Below are positions 1-5,548 of a stretch of DNA of 5,548 bases, in pieces; the stretch's first letter is position 1; the number at the start of each line of letters is the position of its first letter. Made by a program: the position numbers and the translations under genes. The notes below the pieces were generated by a model that had not been told where the DNA came from, made no database searches, and worked only from the letters and a program-made list of their open reading frames with translations. Source of the DNA: Thermoplasmata archaeon (GTDB lineage: Archaea; Thermoplasmatota; Thermoplasmata; Lutacidiplasmatales; UBA184); contig JAKAPG010000118.1 of assembly GCA_021823085.1 (NCBI GenBank), positions 1-5,548 on the forward strand. Reading direction: 5' to 3'.

Positions 1-99
1 GTCGGCTCGCTTCCCGAATTCGTGCGTCGGATGATCTCGCAGCAGATCGTCAGCCTCGTGAGCAGCGAGCTCGGCCAGATCGCCGAGAAGGCGCTCTAG
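1..99 (+). CDS. C-terminal end of an unrecognised protein (partial)
   Basis: This is the last 32 codons plus a TAG stop of a gene that begins left of the window. The fragment starts VGSLPEFVRRM and ends GQIAEKAL. It looks like amphipathic helix, with no cysteines, no membrane segment and no motif I can assign. The case for real coding is the third codon position, which is G or C in 29 of 32 codons and fits a GC-rich genome. The frame also ends exactly where the opposite gene ends. The LPEFVRRM stretch faintly recalls the short C-terminal domain related to the protochlorophyllide reductase 57 kDa subunit family, but the fragment is too short to claim that. It is convergent with the class V aminotransferase gene and overlaps its stop codon. 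No function is proposed. Confidence 0.6.
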   Translation, partial: VGSLPEFVRRMISQQIVSLVSSELGQIAEKAL

Positions 100-1364
100 A
101 CCCTAGCGGGCGCGCGCATCGATTTCGGCCGGAGCGCCGCCGGCGCCGAGCCCGGAACCTTCGCCAGGAGTTCGCGCAGTCCGCGCACCAGCGCCCTCGC
201 GTCCGCGAGGTCGTTGTAGAGATAGAATGACGCCCGCACGCTCCCGGGGATCTTCCGGCGATCGTACCACGAGTGAACGCAGTGCATGCCCGAGCGCACC
301 AGCACCCGATAGCCGGCGTCGAGGAACAGCGCCGTGTCGTGGGGATCGACCCCATCGATGGTGAAGCCGAGTATGCTCGGGCGCTCGGCGGGGTCCGAAG
401 GGCCGAGCACGTGGACCCGGGGCTCGCCCGCGAGCGCGCCGGTCACGAACCGGTTGAGCTCCCGCTGCCGCGCTTCGATCTCGGAAAGCCCGGTCCGCTG
501 TAGGTATTCGATCCCGGCTCGCGCGCCCAGGATGCCCGCATAGTTCTGAAGACCGGCCTCGAAGCGGTGCGGAGGCGGCCGGAGCTCGTGCGCGTCCAGG
601 CGGCTCCACAGGATCGTCTCTCCTCCGAGGAGGAGCGGGCGCAGCTCTTCGAGGCGCTCCGGCCGACCGAGCAGCACGCCGGTCCCGGTCGGGCCGAGCA
701 TCTTGTGCCCGCTGATCGCATAGAAGTCGACGCCGATCCGGTCGAATTCGATCGCGCGGTGCGGCGCCGACTGGGCTCCGTCGAAGAGACACATCGACCC
801 CCGATCGTGGGCCCGCTCGACGATCTCGCGGACCGGAAGGCTTCGTCCGTCGAGGTTGGAGGTGTGGAACAGGCTGACGAGGCGGACCCCTCGCGCGAGG
901 CGCGCTTCTAGGACGTCCGAAGGAAAGCTTCCGTCCGGCGGCAGGTCGAGCACCTCGATTCGGATCCCACGCTCGGAGGCGAGGCGCTGCCAGACGATCA
1001 GATTCGAGTTGTGCTCCTGATCGGAGATCAGCACGCGATCCCCGCGTTGCCAGGAAATGCCCTGGCCGACGAGATTGATCGCTTCGGTCGTGTTTCGTTG
1101 GAAGACGACACTGCGGGGATCGGCCGCCCCCGCGAAGCGCGCGACCGTTTCGCGAGCCTCCTCGTATCGACGCCCGACCGCCTCGGACCACCGGTGGAGG
1201 CTGCGTCCGGCGCAGCCGGGGTACTCCGTGTAGTACTCCTCCATCGCGTCCAAGGTCGTTCGGGGGACGAGCGACATGCAGGCCGAATCGAGGTAGCTGG
1301 GGGCCCGTTGTCCCTCCCGACGGCGTAGGGCCGGAAAGTCCCGGCGGACCAATGCCAACCTCAT
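96..1364 (-). CDS. Class V PLP aminotransferase, SufS/CsdA-type cysteine desulfurase-like
   Basis: A 422-residue fold-type I PLP enzyme of class V, closest in motifs to group II cysteine desulfurases, which take sulfur from cysteine as an enzyme persulfide and leave alanine. Visible motifs in order: YLDSACMSL (24-32, where SufS proteins usually have LDNAATT), the Thr-Glu-Ala-Ile-Asn segment (93-97), EHNSN with His118, TSNLDG (168-173), FDGAQSA with Asp195 and Gln198 for the cofactor, SGHKMLGPTGTG with the Schiff-base Lys221, RSGMHC with Cys362 at the position of the SufS persulfide cysteine, and RASFYLYN (377-384). The length is normal for SufS, with a basic, Pro/Ala-rich tail of about 20 residues. 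The ATG at 1364 overlaps the amidohydrolase stop as ATGA, which together with the motif-aligned N-terminus fixes the start. Only a weak AAGGG-like ribosome site lies upstream, so translation is probably coupled. No sufB, sufC or sufD is in view. Related class V enzymes such as selenocysteine lyases or isopenicillin N epimerase-like proteins remain possible. Confidence 0.9.
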   Translation of the reverse strand: MRLALVRRDFPALRRREGQRAPSYLDSACMSLVPRTTLDAMEEYYTEYPGCAGRSLHRWSEAVGRRYEEARETVARFAGAADPRSVVFQRNTTEAINLVGQGISWQRGDRVLISDQEHNSNLIVWQRLASERGIRIEVLDLPPDGSFPSDVLEARLARGVRLVSLFHTSNLDGRSLPVREIVERAHDRGSMCLFDGAQSAPHRAIEFDRIGVDFYAISGHKMLGPTGTGVLLGRPERLEELRPLLLGGETILWSRLDAHELRPPPHRFEAGLQNYAGILGARAGIEYLQRTGLSEIEARQRELNRFVTGALAGEPRVHVLGPSDPAERPSILGFTIDGVDPHDTALFLDAGYRVLVRSGMHCVHSWYDRRKIPGSVRASFYLYNDLADARALVRGLRELLAKVPGSAPAALRPKSMRAPARV

Positions 1365-2557
1365 CCCTTCGGCCCTTGGAGGGTGTCGACCGCGGCGACG
1401 AGCGCCGCCGCCCCCACGACCAGCGATTCGTCCGGAGGGGCGAACGTCGCGCTGTGGAGCGACGCGGCCGCCCCCCCACCACCGGCACCGAGCCGCATGA
1501 ACGTCCCTGGCACGCGCTCGAGGTACCGGGAGAAATCCTCGGCTCCCATGACCGGGAACTCGAGCTCCCTCACGTGCATCGCCCCGAGCGCCGCGATCAG
1601 GCCCCTTTCGATGCGCAGCGTCTCCACCGGCGGGTTCCACGTCGACGGATACCCGCGCTCGTAGGAGATCGAGACGCGCGCGCCGAGGCTCGCCGCGATC
1701 GATCGCACCCGTCGCTTGAGCGCGGTCTCCATCAGGTCGCGGGTCGCGGGGCGGAGCGTGCGGACGGTCCCTTCGAGCACCACCTCGTCCGGGAGGATGT
1801 TGTGCCGGGTCCCGCCGTGGATGGAGCCGATGCTCACGACGACCGGGTCGACCGGGTTCCGAACCCGGCTGACCAGCGCCTGCAAACCCACGACGATCTC
1901 GCTCGCGATCAGGACGGCGTCCGGTCCCTGCTGTGGGGAAGAGGCGTGGCCTCCCCGACCCCGGACGACGATCGTGAGGGTGTCCGCGGCCGCGAGGCAG
2001 GCCCCGGGCTTGAGACCGACCGCCCCGGCCGGCACGGCTGGGTCGACGTGCTGGCCGACGACGAAGTCGACCGAGGGGTTGCGGAAGCATCCGCGCCGGA
2101 GGAAGGGAAGCGCACCCCCCTCCTGACCGTCCTCCTCGGCCGGCTGGAAGATCAGTTTCACCGGTCCTGCGAGCGACTCTCCCCGCTGCGAGAGCATGGC
2201 CCCGGCGCCGAGCAAGGCCGCCATGTGCACGTCGTGGCCGCACGCGTGCATCGTTCCCTCCACCTGGGAGCGAAAGGGAAGCCCGGTCGCCTCGGTGACC
2301 GGAAGCGCATCCATGTCGGCGCGCAGCGCGACCACCGGGCCGGGCCGATCCTCCCCGACGATCCCCAGCACCCCGTAGAATCCGGAGTAGGTACGGTACG
2401 GGACCTGCAGCTCGTCGAGCGCACCCGTGATCTTCTCCCGCGTGGCGCGCTCGTGATGGGACAGTTCGGGCTCGCGATGGATCGCCTCGCGCCACGCCCG
2501 CAGGCGGGGCAGCAGGCGCCGCGCAACCCCCAACGGGGGCTCCCGCCGGGACGGCAT
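1361..2557 (-). CDS. M20D-family N-acyl amino acid amidohydrolase
   Basis: A 398-residue cytosolic metallohydrolase of the M20D group (hippurate hydrolases, N-acyl-L-amino acid amidohydrolases, ILR1-like auxin-conjugate hydrolases, N-acetyldiaminopimelate deacetylases). These split an amide bond to free an amino acid from its acyl group. Visible motifs: WREAIHREPELS (22-33), ALRADMDALPV (77-87), the metal site HACGHDVH (104-111) with Cys106 and His108, the glutamate pair Glu141-Glu142 in FQPAEEDG, GQHVDP with His170, the dimerisation-domain GGHASSP (202-208), NILPDEV (253-259), MGAEDFS (337-343) and LHS with His368. All expected metal ligands are present, so it should be active. The substrate cannot be read from the sequence. 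The ATG at 2557 is preferred because a TATA-like box lies 24-29 bases before it; an in-frame GTG three codons upstream would be too close to that box. It follows trpA after 47 bases and overlaps the next gene by 4 bases. Confidence 0.93.
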   Translation of the reverse strand: MPSRREPPLGVARRLLPRLRAWREAIHREPELSHHERATREKITGALDELQVPYRTYSGFYGVLGIVGEDRPGPVVALRADMDALPVTEATGLPFRSQVEGTMHACGHDVHMAALLGAGAMLSQRGESLAGPVKLIFQPAEEDGQEGGALPFLRRGCFRNPSVDFVVGQHVDPAVPAGAVGLKPGACLAAADTLTIVVRGRGGHASSPQQGPDAVLIASEIVVGLQALVSRVRNPVDPVVVSIGSIHGGTRHNILPDEVVLEGTVRTLRPATRDLMETALKRRVRSIAASLGARVSISYERGYPSTWNPPVETLRIERGLIAALGAMHVRELEFPVMGAEDFSRYLERVPGTFMRLGAGGGGAAASLHSATFAPPDESLVVGAAALVAAVDTLQGPKG

Positions 2558-2580
2558 CCTCCGCACGAGCCGCCGGTCCG

Positions 2581-2586
2581 ATATAA
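2581..2586 (-). promoter_or_regulatory. Probable TATA box of a leaderless promoter for the amidohydrolase gene
   Basis: On the minus strand the 47-base gap after trpA contains TTATAT in an otherwise very GC-rich setting. It spans 24 to 29 bases before the amidohydrolase ATG, so its centre is about 26-27 bases upstream. In archaea TATA boxes sit at about that distance from the transcription start, so the transcript would begin at or near the start codon. A GGAGG directly touching the ATG is too close to work as a ribosome site, which also fits leaderless reading. The box is embedded in CCGTTATATCGG, an imperfect palindrome with five of six pairs matching, so a repressor could bind there. No A-rich BRE is obvious upstream. 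If the organism is a bacterium, the same bases could be a -10 element, but I see no matching -35. Confidence 0.5.
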
Positions 2587-2604
2587 CGGGCCGTGTCCTG
2601 CGCG

Positions 2605-3393
2605 TCAGACGCCCACGGCCCGGACGGCGGAAGCGATCGGTCGAAGCACGCGCGCGATGGTCGCCGTCGACGGAGCGCGAGCGAGCGCATGCTCGAGCGC
2701 GCTCGCGACGATCACCCCGTCCGCTCCGCTCGCGAGGGCGCTGGCCGCGCTGGCACGATCCCGGATCCCGAACCCGATGTAGACGGGAAGCCCCGGGGCG
2801 GCGGCGTGCGCGGTCCGGACCAAGGGAGCGAGATCGGAAGGTCGCGAGATCGCTCCGCCCCCGGTCGTTCCGTACCGGGAGACGAGGTAGAGGAAGCCGC
2901 GGCTCGCGCGAGCCAGCGCGCGGATGCGGGCGAGGCGTGACCCGGGCGAGGCGAGGAGGACCAGATCGAGCCGCGCGCGGTCCGCGGCGAGTCGCCACGG
3001 CCCTGCCTCTTCGAGAGAGAGGTCCGGCACGATGAGCCCGCTCGCTCCGGCATCGCGAAGGTCGGCGAGCGAACGTTCGAGGCCGCGCGTCCACAGCGGG
3101 TTCGCGTAGCTCATCACGATCGTCGGGAGGATCGAACGGGTCTCGCGGATCGCCGACAGTAGGTCGGCCCAGTGGGTCCCGTGCCGGAGCGCGCGGTCCG
3201 CGGCCTCCTGAAGGATCGGGCCGTCGGCGATCGGGTCCGAGAAGGGAAAGCCGAGCTCCAGGTGCGTCGCGCCGACCCGACGCGCCGCGCGGGCGAGCGG
3301 AACGTACCGGCCGATCCGGGCGCGGTCGACCATGTAGTAGGCGACCAGGGCGCGTCCGGGAGCCCGGGAACCGCCGTCAGATCCGGATCGCAC
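2605..3393 (-). CDS. trpA: Tryptophan synthase alpha chain
   Basis: A 262-residue TIM-barrel subunit that cleaves indole-3-glycerol phosphate to indole and glyceraldehyde 3-phosphate and passes indole to TrpB. The segment LELGFPFSDPIADGP holds both catalytic acids, Glu46 and Asp57 (Glu49 and Asp60 in E. coli). Other family segments are MSYANPL (94-100), IVPDLSLEEAGP (121-132), LYLVSRYGTTGG (169-180) and IGFGI (206-210). Two departures are notable. The usual ITAGDP segment near the N-terminus is replaced by YYMVDRARIG, and the phosphate-binding Gly-Ser near the C-terminus reads Ala230-Ser231. The start is a GTG preceded by GAGGTG at 7 bases, with no other in-frame start just upstream. The gene overlaps the end of trpB by 17 bases. 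It is the last tryptophan gene, and no T-rich terminator is seen after it. Confidence 0.95.
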   Translation of the reverse strand: MRSGSDGGSRAPGRALVAYYMVDRARIGRYVPLARAARRVGATHLELGFPFSDPIADGPILQEAADRALRHGTHWADLLSAIRETRSILPTIVMSYANPLWTRGLERSLADLRDAGASGLIVPDLSLEEAGPWRLAADRARLDLVLLASPGSRLARIRALARASRGFLYLVSRYGTTGGGAISRPSDLAPLVRTAHAAAPGLPVYIGFGIRDRASAASALASGADGVIVASALEHALARAPSTATIARVLRPIASAVRAVGV

Positions 3394-4540
3394 GACCCAC
3401 CACCTCGAGATCCTTGTCTCCGCGGCCCGACAGCGTCACGACGATGCGCTGGGATGCGGGGCGTCGACGGGCCTCCCGCACCGCGGCGAAGATCGCATGC
3501 GAAGGTTCGAGCGCCGGAAGGATCCCTTCGTCCTCGGCGAGCCATCGGAAGGCCCGCAGAGCCTCGTCGTCGTGCACGGCGACGTACCGAGCACGCCCGG
3601 AATCCTTGAGGAACGCGTGCTCCGGTCCGACCCCCGCGTAGTCGAGCCCGGCCGAGATGCTGGCCGTGTCCCGGATCTCTCCGTCCCGGTCCTGGAGCAC
3701 GTAGGAGTAGGTCCCATGCAGGATCCCCGGGCGGCCGCGCGCGAGCGATGCCGCGCCGGTCGGGTGCCCGCGCGGACCCCCCGCCTCGACGCCGAGCAAC
3801 TCGGTCTTCGTCCGGAGGAGCGGGCGGAAGGTGCCGATCGCATTGGACCCCCCGCCGACGCACGCGACCGCGAGATCCGGCGGCCGGCCCCACCGGCGGC
3901 GCGCCTCGCGCAGGATCTCGTTCCCGATGACGCTCTGGAAGTCGGCGACGATCGCCGGGAACGGATGCGGGCCGACCGCGCTCCCGAGCAGGTAATGGGT
4001 CGTACGCACGTGGGCGATCCAGTCCCTCAGCGCCGCGTTGATCGCGTCCTTGAGCGTTCGCTGGCCCGTCGACACCGGATGCACCTCGGCACCGAGCAAC
4101 CGCATCCTCAGGACGTTCGGCCGCTGGCGTTCCATGTCCACCTCGCCCATGTAGATCTCCGTGCGAAGACCGAGCGCGGCGCCGACCATCGCCGTCGCCA
4201 CGCCGTGCTGCCCGGCGCCGGTCTCGGCGATCAGGCGAGGTTTGCCCATCCGGCGGGCGAGAAGCCCCTGACCGAGGGCGTTGTTGAACTTGTGCGCACC
4301 CCCGTGGACGAGGTCCTCCCGCTTGAGCCATATCTCGGCCCCTCCGGCCCTTCGGCTCAGGCGCTCGGCACGATACAGGGGCGTGGGACGGCCGCCGAGA
4401 GAACGGGAGTAGCGGGCGAGCTCGGCCCGGAACTTCGGGTCCCGCCGCGCGGTCCTCCAGGTCCCTTCAAGCTCCTGAAGGGCCGGGACCAGTGTCTCTG
4501 GGACGAAGGCGCCCCCGTAGGGTCCGTACCGGCTATGCAC
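3377..4540 (-). CDS. trpB: Tryptophan synthase beta chain (TrpB1 type)
   Basis: A 387-residue PLP enzyme that condenses indole with L-serine to give L-tryptophan in the alpha2-beta2 complex. It begins with the typical YGPYGGAFVPETL (5-17). The PLP lysine is Lys84 in GGAHKFNN, the catalytic glutamate is Glu106 in ETGAGQHG, the cofactor phosphate loop is GGGSNA (229-234), and SISAGLDYAG (294-303) carries Asp300. Glu345 in LEPSHA and Ser371 in LSGRGDKD match conserved active-site residues. Length and motifs fit the TrpB1 form that pairs with TrpA, not the longer TrpB2 form, which agrees with trpA lying next to it. The start is a GTG with GGAGG 9 bases upstream. It overlaps the end of trpF by 8 bases and trpA by 17, so the genes are probably translationally coupled. 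All key residues are present and I expect full activity. Confidence 0.97.
   Translation of the reverse strand: MHSRYGPYGGAFVPETLVPALQELEGTWRTARRDPKFRAELARYSRSLGGRPTPLYRAERLSRRAGGAEIWLKREDLVHGGAHKFNNALGQGLLARRMGKPRLIAETGAGQHGVATAMVGAALGLRTEIYMGEVDMERQRPNVLRMRLLGAEVHPVSTGQRTLKDAINAALRDWIAHVRTTHYLLGSAVGPHPFPAIVADFQSVIGNEILREARRRWGRPPDLAVACVGGGSNAIGTFRPLLRTKTELLGVEAGGPRGHPTGAASLARGRPGILHGTYSYVLQDRDGEIRDTASISAGLDYAGVGPEHAFLKDSGRARYVAVHDDEALRAFRWLAEDEGILPALEPSHAIFAAVREARRRPASQRIVVTLSGRGDKDLEVVGRAIRI
3401..3406 (-). promoter_or_regulatory. Ribosome binding site of trpA
   Basis: The minus strand reads GAGGTG, a six-base match to the 16S rRNA 3' end, with a 7-base spacer before a GTG. It lies inside the trpB coding region and decides the non-ATG start of trpA. 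Confidence 0.7.
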
Positions 4541-5183
4541 GGTTCGCGGCCTCCCAGCCTTCCACCGCGGCGAGGAACCGCCGCATCCGCTCGGGGTCTT
4601 TCACGCCCGGACGAGACTCGATGCCGGAAGAGACGTCGACCCCCCAGGGACGAACGCGGGTCAGCGCGCCGGCGACGTTCTCCGGCGTCAGTCCCCCTCC
4701 GAGCAGCACTTTGGCGCCGGCGACGCGCTCCACGAAGGAAGCGCACGCCGGCCAGCTGGGAACGAGCCCGGTTCCTCCCCGCGCGAGTCCGCCGGCGACG
4801 TCCAGCTGGAGGCGCCGGATCTCCGTGTCCGCGGGCAGCGGGGGAGGCGGGACCTCCTCTCCGCCCGCGGGAACGGCCAGGGACGGGACCAGCCGGTGGC
4901 GTTCGACCGGGTCGAGGCCCTCGGGCACGTCTCCGTGGACCTGGACCCAGTCCACGCCGACGTCGTCGAACAGTCGCCGGACGGTCTCCGCCGTCGGTTG
5001 CACTACGACCGCCCATACCTCGGTCTCCGACGGTACGGCTCCCGCGAGCTCCCGGGCCCTCTCGACGCTGACGTTCCGCGGAGAGGAGGGAACATCGATC
5101 ACGAAGCCGACCGCGCCACCCTTGGGGGCGAGCTCGAGCGACGAGGGATCCGAGATCCCGCAGAACTTCACGAAGGTCCTCAT
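4533..5183 (-). CDS. trpF: Phosphoribosylanthranilate isomerase
   Basis: A 216-residue single-domain TIM barrel that converts N-(5-phosphoribosyl)anthranilate to CdRP by an Amadori rearrangement, the step before TrpC. The N-terminal VKFCGI gives the catalytic cysteine Cys8, SPR (34-36) holds the conserved arginine, VQVHGD (80-85) matches the usual VQLHG, and LQLD gives the general acid Asp128. GGTG (136-139), LGGGLTPENV (161-170) and DVSSGIES (183-190) form the phosphate-binding end. Length is normal. The middle is unusual: residues 105-119 are rich in proline and glycine and include four prolines in a row, and the usual Phe-Asp-Trp after GGTG reads Pro-Ser-Trp. The ATG overlaps the trpC stop as ATGA and has GGAGG 7 bases upstream. 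It is a separate gene here, not fused to trpC as in E. coli. Confidence 0.95.
   Translation of the reverse strand: MRTFVKFCGISDPSSLELAPKGGAVGFVIDVPSSPRNVSVERARELAGAVPSETEVWAVVVQPTAETVRRLFDDVGVDWVQVHGDVPEGLDPVERHRLVPSLAVPAGGEEVPPPPLPADTEIRRLQLDVAGGLARGGTGLVPSWPACASFVERVAGAKVLLGGGLTPENVAGALTRVRPWGVDVSSGIESRPGVKDPERMRRFLAAVEGWEAANRA
4550..4554 (-). promoter_or_regulatory. Ribosome binding site of trpB
   Basis: The minus strand reads GGAGG with a 9-base spacer before the GTG start of trpB. It lies inside the trpF coding region and supports the non-ATG start. Confidence 0.65.
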
Positions 5184-5548
5184 CGCCGCTCCTCCGTTCC
5201 CTCTCCCGACTCGAGGATCGCGGACAGGAAATGCGCCGGTTGCCGGGCCCGAGCGAAACCGCTCCCTACGAGGATCCCGTCGACCCCGAGCGCGCGCCAG
5301 GCGCGCGCCGCGCGCGGCCCGTCGACGCCGCTCAGGCCCAGCAGCGGCCGCCGCCGATACCCCTCGCGGACCGTGCGGGCGGCGATCTCGGGCTCGAAGC
5401 GGAGGCCGTCCAGGTCCCGTAGGTTGACCCCGAACATGTCGGCGTTCACCGTCTCGGCGACCATGAGCTCTTCCGGGGCGTGCAACTCGAGGAGTACCTC
5501 GAGCCCCGCGCGATGGGCCGCGTCGGAGAGGACCGAGAGCGGGGTGTC
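5180..5548 (-). CDS. trpC: Indole-3-glycerol phosphate synthase, C-terminal part (partial)
   Basis: The last 122 residues of a TIM-barrel enzyme that closes CdRP to indole-3-glycerol phosphate. The gene runs off the right edge, so its start and the N-terminal half with the catalytic lysines are missing. The visible part reads in frame from the edge. GLEVLLELHAPEEL (15-28) contains Glu21, the counterpart of the catalytic Glu159 of the Sulfolobus enzyme. FGVNLRDLDGL (39-49) keeps the substrate-binding Asn at 42, and GVDGILVGSGFA (88-99) is the phosphate loop. The family usually has SES or AES before Gly-Ile; here this reads Gly-Leu-Ser, so the glutamate (Glu210 in Sulfolobus) is Leu72. The stop overlaps the trpF ATG by 4 bases. 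The substitution makes this copy somewhat divergent, but the context leaves little doubt about identity. Confidence 0.9.
   Translation of the reverse strand, partial: DTPLSVLSDAAHRAGLEVLLELHAPEELMVAETVNADMFGVNLRDLDGLRFEPEIAARTVREGYRRRPLLGLSGVDGPRAARAWRALGVDGILVGSGFARARQPAHFLSAILESGEGTEERR
5191..5195 (-). promoter_or_regulatory. Ribosome binding site of trpF
   Basis: The minus strand reads GGAGG with a spacer of 7 bases before the ATG of trpF, inside the end of trpC. Together with the ATGA overlap it supports both re-initiation and independent ribosome entry. Confidence 0.65.

Noticed and set aside
96..1364. Kynureninase, because a class V PLP enzyme lies near tryptophan genes
   Set aside because: The RSGMHC cysteine loop, the RASFYLYN ending and the EHNSN motif are those of group II cysteine desulfurases, and no kynurenine-pathway partner is present.
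2558..2604. A trp operon terminator or attenuator in the gap after trpA
   Set aside because: There is no T-run and no stable hairpin followed by T residues. The only notable element is the TATA-like box.
1365..2690. Open extension of the aminotransferase frame upstream through the amidohydrolase gene, suggesting an 864-residue fusion
   Set aside because: The extension is Arg/Gly/Ala-rich shadow sequence in a different frame from the true amidohydrolase. The conserved N-terminus of the aminotransferase begins right after the ATG at 1364.
1352..2782. Long plus-strand open frame of 476 codons opposite the amidohydrolase gene
   Set aside because: It is antisense to a gene with complete conserved motifs, and its translation is a monotonous mix of Arg, Pro, Gly, Asp and His typical of a GC-rich shadow frame.
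2558..3094. Open extension of the amidohydrolase frame upstream into trpA
   Set aside because: The extra sequence has no family similarity and overlaps the conserved trpA gene. Family members start a short way before the WREAIHREPELS motif, which fits the ATG at 2557.
3497..5071. Plus-strand open frame of 524 codons opposite trpB and trpF
   Set aside because: It covers two well-conserved genes on the other strand, crosses their boundary, and has low-complexity Arg/Pro/Gly composition with no recognisable motif.

Overview
The window comes from a GC-rich prokaryote with tightly packed genes. An archaeon is the best guess, perhaps an uncultured GC-rich lineage. The evidence is indirect. The one clear promoter-like sequence is a TTATAT box centred about 26-27 bases before an ATG, which is the spacing of archaeal leaderless promoters. 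The cysteine desulfurase-like protein also carries an N-terminal signature (SACMSL) that I associate with archaeal relatives. The proteins lack the strong acidity of haloarchaeal proteins. A GC-rich bacterium is not excluded, and I cannot name a phylum.

Almost everything lies on the minus strand and is read from right to left. First comes a tryptophan biosynthesis cluster: trpC (cut by the right edge), trpF, trpB and trpA. Neighbouring genes in it overlap by 4, 8 and 17 bases, and good Shine-Dalgarno sequences precede trpF, trpB and trpA. These enzymes carry phosphoribosylanthranilate through to tryptophan, so trpD, trpE and trpG would be expected further right, outside the window.

After trpA there is a 47-base gap holding the TATA-like box. 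It is followed by a two-gene unit: an M20D-type N-acyl amino acid amidohydrolase and a class V aminotransferase of the SufS/CsdA (group II cysteine desulfurase) type. These two overlap by an ATGA junction and are probably translated together. Their joint role is unknown; N-deacylation feeding a sulfur-removing or other PLP reaction is a reasonable guess.

At the far left the last 32 codons of an unrecognised plus-strand gene run head-on into the aminotransferase gene. Both genes stop within the same CTAG palindrome, so there is no space between them.

I see no RNA genes, mobile elements, CRISPR arrays or long repeats, and no gene-free stretch over 50 bases. Nothing here is clearly a new system. 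The points most worth a second look are the probable leaderless promoter, the amidohydrolase/desulfurase pair, and lost consensus residues in TrpC and TrpA.
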